A stretch of DNA of 64,000 nucleotides from Chimonanthus salicifolius. Its lineage: Eukaryota; Streptophyta; Magnoliopsida; Laurales; Calycanthaceae. Every line of letters begins with the position of its first letter. Positions within the stretch are counted from its first letter, which is position 1. The stretch lies in the NCBI GenBank assembly GCA_013350335.1, contig CM023541.1, forward strand, positions 37,006,739 to 37,070,738, written 5' to 3'. The notes under the pieces were generated by a model. It was not told the origin of the DNA and did not search any database. It saw only the letters and a list, made by a program, of their open reading frames with translations. The translations under genes and the position numbers were made by a program. This document shows, one piece after another, positions 57,499-64,000 of the stretch.

Positions 57499-57825
57499 CT
57501 AATCTCTCTCTCTATCTCTCTTATCTTTTTTAAACCAACCCATTTATTCTTTCTGACCCATTTTGATTGAGATGTAATAAGGGCGGCTGTGACTTGTGAG
57601 ATTTATTTCTTTATCCCTAATGGCATTGGTTGGTGTCCGTCTTGTATTCAATACAGATACGGAAAGAACCTTGCAAGACTGTCAGGAATCCAATGTTGAA
57701 TGAGTGGTATGGAAAAATAGGACACCAAAGATTCTTTTTTGGACAAAAAATGTTTTAAAATTAAATTATATAAAAAATTGGCAATCCACCGACGCTACAA
57801 TTTTTTTTTTTTAAATTTATGTGTA
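57499..57825. other. 3' flank of the PI-PLC gene
   Basis: Likely 3' UTR. AATAAG at about 57576-57581 is a possible poly(A) signal. No other feature. Confidence 0.35.
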
Positions 57826-57966
57826 GGAAAGCGTGGGATACCTAGCGTAAAATCTCCACGGGTGAATCCACTACCCTTAGGGCACACCAAGGTTAGGCCA
57901 TGGCCCATGGAGGCTCGAAACCGCAACCTCTCGCTTCCTGAAACGGGAGATAACCAGTTAAACCAC
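57826..57966 (-). mobile_element. SINE, same family as 14066-14230
   Basis: Minus strand: GTGGTTTAACTGGTTATCTC (A box), CGGTTTCGAGCCTCC (B box), CCTTGGTGTGCCCTAAGGGT (body). Confidence 0.65.
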
Positions 57967-59325
57967 TCTTATATAAATAAACAAGTTGGTGTAGCAATGG
58001 GTCAGACGTGGCCCAAAATCTGTTTGATTGCCAAACTAATGATCAAATCGGACCTGTCTTGATTACTAATTAGGTTAGAAATGCCAATTTGAACACAATT
58101 ATTGAGATGGGTTAAGTTTCAATGTGGGTTTAGGGTTTGAGCCTTAATTGGGTATTTAGGTTGAAGTTTTTTGCCCAATTTAAATCTGACCCGACTACCT
58201 ATAGCGTTGAAAATGTCCATTTATGTTTTTGCCAATGAGTTGCATAGAAATTGCCACTCTTTGGACAAGATTATTTCGAGGAAGATTCAGTGGACCAGTT
58301 TGTTTATCTTTGCCTATAAAAAATTATTGAAGTCTGAGTTGGCCCATTAACTAGTCTTCACTCTTCAGGCCTCCTTAATTGCACATAGAAGTTTTTTTTG
58401 TTTTTTTTTTCAATTGGGTACCACTTTTGCGCTGGAGATGCAACTAGTTTATTATATTTTATATTTAATATGAACTCATTTTGAAATATATTTATAATTA
58501 GATTAAGCTCAAATCATGTGTTTAGGATTTCTTTTTATAATCAAGGTGTTCAGGTCTCTTACAACACATGACTAATCTTCAGGGCGTGTGAGAATCTCCC
58601 TACTTACATGCACCAGGTAATTTTATTGAAAGTGGTCCTTTGGATATGAGCGTGAATCGAACTCAAGACTCCTGCTTCTAAAGACGGGCTTGTGAGCTTT
58701 ACTCTAACCCCTTTGGATTATTCGTGTTTAGGACTTACGAGTTGCATGTAAAATCATATCTAGTGTACCTCTTTCAAGTTACATTTTGTGAAATTTTGTA
58801 TGAAGGGTAGATCTGTAAACTTATTTTCACCATCTAATATAAGCACTTTAAAAAGTAAGTCATTTAGTTTACAACTTATAATTTCTCGATCTAAATGGAT
58901 TGAATCCAAGTTGAAATTGAAAAAATAAATAAAGAAAAGAAGTTAACATTTGTTTTTGAATCGTAAATGCAGTATTATTTATATCTATGTCATTTAAGTT
59001 AATAGATTATTTGTTCAAAAATGCCATATTCGTCGAAAATAAATGGATATAAAATTGTATTGCCAATTAAAACTTTAACATTTAGATAATTCTAATGGTT
59101 TGCATGAAAAAGTTATTTATTTAACTTTTTAATAAATCTTTTAACATTTTGAATTATATATTTATATCCTAAAATACATAATACCATTGAAGTATGTTTT
59201 AAAACATGGCATATCAGCTTATACAATATCAACTCATTAAATATTTTTTATTTTTTAAATATAAAAATAAAATATCAGCTGACTTGGCCTCTATCGACCT
59301 ATACATATTGGTGCATCAATCAATA
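57967..59325. other. Intergenic, no recognised feature
   Basis: AT-rich, with a few tRNA-like scraps near 58640-58720 too worn to call. Confidence 0.35.
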
Positions 59326-59333
59326 TGATGGGG

Positions 59334-59681
59334 CAGGGGTGAATATCTCGGCCGATAAGTTTCTCTCTTATTTTTTGTGTTTTTTTTTTAATATCAGTTT
59401 TTTTTATTATTATTTTTTCTGAATTAAAAAATAAATAAAAAACACAAAAGAAAGCTATTTTGTTTAAAAAAAAAAATTGAAAACGATAATATCGGCCGAG
59501 ATATCAACTCGGGCCCACCACCGTTTTGATTTTTTTTTTAAAAAAAAAGGCCGATATTTATCGGACCGATATATCGGTCATATTGGCCGAGAACTATTGT
59601 GTACGGCCGATACAATACGTATCAGCCGATATGATAAGACTCTGAAAAATCGTATCATATCGGCCGATATCTTCACCCTTG
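59334..59681. mobile_element. hAT-type MITE, TATCGGCC family
   Basis: 348 bp with inverted termini CAGGGGTGAATATCTCGGCC and CAAGGGTGAAGATATCGGCC. The flanks TGATGGGG (59326-59333) and TGATCGGG (59682-59689) agree at seven of eight bases. The interior carries many GGCCGATAT and ATATCGGCC words. Confidence 0.85.
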
Positions 59682-60154
59682 TGATCGGGTATTGATTCTC
59701 GATATGCATTTGCTGAAATGTATCAGCCACCTCTTTGTTGTTGAATGAGTCTACCTTGTATTATCTTCCACCTTTAGATATAGTTCATTAAATGAGAAAA
59801 TAATAAATTTATTTAAAAAAATTATTGAAAGTATTAAAAATTATCTTAATTAGATCAATCAAGTCATGTTTTTTAGAGTGATAAAATTTAAAGATCAAAA
59901 ATAATTTAAATAAATCAAAATTTGAAGAATTTAAAAAATGTTATTTGATTGATTTGATGAATTTGATTTTTAATAAGAAATATTTTCAATAGATTCATCC
60001 TCATCTTATTTAGTGGATCTCATACCAAAGCATGCATGATTATCACCCAAGATTGAAAATAAACTACTGGATAGGACAATGGACGTTGATAGAGATTGGA
60101 TCTAAATTTAAAATGAAAAATAATAATTTTAACGATTTAGATTTTATTTTGGAT

Positions 60155-60670
60155 TAACGTGTGTGAATTTCAGACACAGTCTTAATAAAATCCCTACGGA
60201 TGAGTCCACTACCCCTAAGGCACACCAAAGTTAGGCCATGGCCCGCTTCATGAGGCGGGAGGCAACGAGTTCAGCTATACCCAGGGGTCGTCGTATCGGC
60301 TGATATGTATCGGTTTTCTAAGACCGAACGATATCGGCCGATACGATATGTATCGGCCGTATAAAACGATTATCAGCCGATATGGCCGATATTCGGTCCA
60401 CAATATCGGTCACCATATCGGCCAATATGCATAAATATCGGTATTTAAAATTTATTTTATTTAAAAAAAAACCAATACGGTTTTTTCACAGTTTTCTACG
60501 GTTTTTTCGGTTTTTTGCGGTTCTTCATCGTTTTTTGCGGTTTTTTCATGGTTTTGAATACTGGAGGAGAGAGAAATGTAAATATCGGAAGAGAAAGAAA
60601 CTTATCAGCCGAAATATCGGCCGGACCGTTTTTTTAACCCCTGGCTACACCCATGTGGGTGTAAGACACA
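60155..60670 (-). mobile_element. SINE (14066 family) split by a hAT MITE
   Basis: Minus strand: the head CACATGGGTGTAGC lies right of the MITE at 60282-60643. To its left follow TGAACTCGTTGCCTCCCGC and the family body TTTGGTGTGCCTTAGGGGTA, ending near CACACGTTAATCC. The B-box segment has been lost. Confidence 0.6.
60282..60643. mobile_element. hAT-type MITE, TATCGGCC family, inside a SINE
   Basis: 362 bp, CAGGGGT ... ACCCCTG, flanked by GCTATACC (60274-60281) and GCTACACC (60644-60651), an 8-bp duplication with one change. The left half is dense in TATCGGCC motifs; the right half carries a CGGTTTTTT-rich tract. Confidence 0.87.
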
Positions 60671-62479
60671 TGGGGCCTTTGTGACTTGGCGCTGAAATTG
60701 CCTTTTATAGTTTTGCCCAATTATCTATTATACAGTTAATTTTTATTTGAATAACTTAATAATTAGATAATAATTAAAAACCCATTCTTCATAGAAAACA
60801 TAATATACTTAGTTATATTTTTTAAGCCGAACACTTTTAAGGCCAAATCCTTCACTGCATTGGCAAATGGTCCAAAATATGGATCCAAACTTTTTTTATA
60901 TCTTGAGTACCCATCAACATAATCCTATGGAGTCCAAACAAAATTAGTTATTGCATTTACAAATGGGTCTAAAACTAGAATTTATTTATTATTATTATTT
61001 TTGGAACCCATCGACATCCCAAATTCTAAAGGATTAAAGATGAACCCAACAAAACCAAATGGTTTTAAAAGAGCCAAAACAGGCCCGAAAATGGGCCCAG
61101 CACCGACCTAGCCAGAGGAAACAAAGACAAACACGCCTACTAGACAAACCAACATAATACGATCATTCTAATTCTTGCTGATATGAATCCCATCGTGGGC
61201 CCCTCAATTTTAGGATCTAAACAGGGTTGGGTGGATTTGGATCTCTTGACCCTAAACTCTAATGGGCCCAAATGAAAAGGTAACCATTCCTAGTAGGGCA
61301 CAAGTCCCACGACCCTAAAAGGTTAACAATGAGACTTGAAGGGTTGCAAATAACAATCATTCCAACAAAAATGAGAGTTTTCAAGACATTATGATAAATT
61401 GTAAAGTGATGAGAAATATTATGTTTAATAATTGAAATGTAAATATTTAAAACAAATCTTAATTGAAAGAAAAATGACTACTAATAAGGATGATGATAAC
61501 AAGAGATGCCTAACACGTTGTATTTTAATTTTATATCAGATCTATAATGTGATAGAGGACATGAACACGTTGTGAAAGGCGTCTAACACTTGATTTTTTT
61601 TAAAAAAACTTATAAACTACATAACTTTGAGGCAAATTGGTTTTGGACCTATTTAAAAAAATAAAAATAAAATAAAATCTCTCTATTTTGTGATATTTGT
61701 TTATTATCACCCTTGAAATCTAATAAATATCACTAGAAATTTAAAACTTCCACTGATATTTGAAACTCATACCCACACAATGAGCATGTCAAACAAATCC
61801 TTAATTTTTGTCAATAAAATTTACTGTTTTAGTTGTTTGTAAAATATATGTTTATCCATTATTCATAACATATTTAAAATGTATCAAACTATCTGAATAA
61901 GCTGCAAAAGTAAAAGTATGGGATTTGGGTCTAAAGCAACATAAAACTTGACCCAAACCCATATTCAAATTTACAATTGGATCCAAAATATAGAACTACT
62001 TATGCCCTATTTATTCTATTCTAATTGGGATTTTTCTTGTTGGTGTTTTAGTTTTTTTTAGAAATGTCACAACTCACGAGCTAAATTTAAGTTAGAGCAC
62101 AATGATGAAAGGATTTAATATTGTCTTAGTCGTATACACTATACACAACGATGCCATCAGGATAGTTATTTTAATATATGAAGTTATGAACACATATCCT
62201 TTTTCAGATCACATAAGTCATATCTTTTAAATTATTTTTATCAAATCTCTATAAATATGAAAATATATTTTAAAAATATTTCTTATTTTAGATATAAAGT
62301 CACAAAAATAAATGATCCAAAAATAAAACTTTTTAGCATAAAAGGATATTAAAATCTCTCTCCATATGAGCTACACTTTCACAAGTCACAAGTCACAAGT
62401 CACAACTACTCGCTTAGACTCCTCTCATTAATGATAGATTGATAGCAGTCTCGCCTAAATCCCAAAGCATTCACACCTT
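60671..62479. other. Intergenic, no recognised feature
   Basis: AT-rich. A short tandem of CACAAGT (about four units) lies at 62380-62405. No gene recognised. Confidence 0.4.
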
Positions 62480-62487
62480 CTTACATG

Positions 62488-62870
62488 CATAGTGACAAAT
62501 ACCGTTCTCGGGATATTAACGGCAATTGGTAATAACGGGATATTTTTAAATTCTCAGATTTTTATCGGGAATTTAACGGGAAAATCTCGCTGAAATTAAA
62601 ATATTTAAAAAATAAAAAAATAGAATAAATAAAAAAATTAATGAAATAAAAATAGTATAGGGAATTTACCGGGAATTTCTCGGGAATTTACCGGAAATTT
62701 ACCGGGATATTATCGCGTTATTAACGTTTATCGCGTTTTTAACGCGATTTTATCGGGAATTTACCGGAAATTTATCGTTTGGCGATAAAAACGTGTTTTT
62801 AACGCGGTAATGGTATTTTGCCGATAAAAACGCGGTAAATTTGAAAATACCGCCGATATTTGTGACATTG
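62488..62870. mobile_element. hAT-type MITE with CGGGAATTTACCGG-rich interior
   Basis: 383 bp with inverted termini CATAGTGACAAATACCG and CAATGTCACAAATATCGG, flanked by a perfect 8-bp duplication CTTACATG (62480-62487 and 62871-62878). The interior is made of GGGAATTTACCGGG and TTTTAACGCG variants. Confidence 0.9.
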
Positions 62871-63176
62871 CTTACATGGACTTCTAATGTGGGCGAGAGA
62901 ATTCCATTAAAACTATCAAAAAGAAGATAAAAATTCAGATGACTAAGACGAGCTTAATCATCTAGTTTTTTAGTTTTATATCAAAAAAATATAATATTTT
63001 TAAAATATTTTTTTATTGATGAGTAGATGTAATTGATATAATTCAAATGAAATAATTTGTGTGACTCCTTTGAAATACATATCGAGAAAAATATGACCAG
63101 AGATATCCCTCAATTTTAACTAAAAAAAATCAAAATCAAAATCTAACATTGCATTAGAAAATGTCACCCAAATTAA

Positions 63177-63629
63177 GGTGTGACTTACCGACACCCAACT
63201 TTTCTGTCTTTACACATCCGTTTTTAGATTTTAAGGTAAAATTATCATTCTGCCCCCATATTTTTTACTCATTCGAACGAATGCTGTAATTTTAGTTAAT
63301 TCGAATGAATAGGCTAAACAGTATTCCATATTACTATTCAGCCCATTTATTCGAATGAACGGATGGTTCATTCGAACCATTTATGCTACAGTATGCATGC
63401 TATGGATTATTTAAATAATAATTTTTTTTTTTAAAACTTTAAAGTTATTTTTTAAGTACTGTATATTTTCAAAATTTCTTAAATTGAATATCCAAACTAA
63501 TTATGATAACGTGATAAAAATACTTTAACACTTTAAAATATTTTGAAACTCTCAAATCATAATTTCATCATAAAATTTAAAAATGAGTGTGCAAAGATAA
63601 AAAAATCAGATGTCTTTTTAAGATGCGCC
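63177..63629. mobile_element. MITE, TTCGTTCGAACGAA family (short form)
   Basis: 453 bp. Direct repeats CAAATTAA (63169-63176 and 63630-63637), extendable to CCCAAATTAA, flank it. It begins GGTGTGACTTACCGACACCC and ends AAGATGCGCC. It has CATTCGAACGAATG palindromes and shares the AAAGTTATTTTTTAAGTACT segment with 16495-17793, so it is a shortened member. Confidence 0.8.
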
Positions 63630-63637
63630 CAAATTAA

Positions 63638-64000
63638 AGTCCACTATTGAAAATTTGAAACACAACGTGGTTAGTGATTGAAATAAATTCTTACATTATT
63701 GGATAATTTAATTCGAATAAGATGCTTACTAACTTTGGGATTCCCATCGAGATTCCACATTGAGACAAATATGAGTCTGTCAGATTAAAAAAGGGCCAAG
63801 ACAGATGCCAGCCATGTTCTCTTCCGTTAATTACGGGAAGAATAGTCTCTCATTAAGAGTTTCCCTTCCATCTTCCATTCTCTCAAGACACGCCAAAGCA
63901 ATTAATTGCACTCTACACGTCGGGACCACCAAATATTTCTTCGTACACCTCTCCTTGGATTCTTGTGATGTGAGTCGTAGGAAAAGGGTCCAACCAACCG
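63638..64000. other. Intergenic at the window edge
   Basis: No gene visible. The composition becomes less AT-rich after about 63790, which could be the flank of a gene outside the window. Confidence 0.3.

Noticed and set aside
1..64000. A novel multi-gene defence or biosynthetic system
   Set aside because: Only two intact host genes are present, and the remaining coding sequence is retroelement or pseudogene. Nothing indicates a gene cluster.

Overview
This window is nuclear DNA of a flowering plant. It has spliced genes with GT-AG introns, plant-specific gene families (an apoplastic SBT1-type subtilase and a GPI-anchored PI-PLC X-domain protein), a Ty1/copia and a Ty3/gypsy chromovirus retrotransposon, tRNA-derived SINEs, and many MITEs. 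Base composition is AT-rich. The species cannot be named from the sequence; large TE-filled introns suggest a medium or large genome.

Layout. 1-5.3 kb: MITEs, a fragment of a GCN1-like gene and a compact non-autonomous LTR element (3531-4736) with its target duplication. 5.4-10.1 kb: a tandem subtilase pair on the minus strand, with a broken copy (5380-6770) downstream of an intact single-exon gene (7826-10090). 11.0-15.0 kb: a tandem segmental duplication of about 2 kb whose two copies carry different insertions, so each serves as an empty-site control for the other. 16.5-17.8 kb: a 1.3-kb palindromic MITE. 18.6 kb: a worn tRNA-Ala.

19.2-36.8 kb is one nested insertion. A SINE was hit by a Tork-like copia element (19262-36767, TSD GGAGC), which was then hit, between its gag-pol stop and its 3' LTR, by an 11.8-kb antisense gypsy chromovirus (24623-36391, TSD GAGAT). 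LTR divergence read by eye (about 5% for copia, 1-1.5% for gypsy) agrees with that order. Both gag-pol frames are broken. 37-42 kb holds further LTR-element pieces, SINEs, a LINE fragment and a worn tRNA-Ser(GCU).

46.7-57.5 kb is an intact eight-exon plus-strand gene for a 419-residue secreted, probably GPI-anchored PI-PLC X-domain protein. Its introns hold a SINE, a Stowaway MITE, a MULE-like MITE, a hAT MITE, a U2 snRNA 5' fragment and an (AT)n run. 57.5-64 kb is intergenic with four more well-bounded MITEs and SINE copies.

Only two protein-coding genes look functional. Both are secretory-pathway products, and from memory their Arabidopsis counterparts lie close together on chromosome 5, which suggests old microsynteny. 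I found no operon-like or defence-like system. The most unusual structures are the alternating palindrome array in the gypsy LTRs, MITEs whose interiors are built from one reiterated motif, and MITEs sitting inside SINE A boxes.
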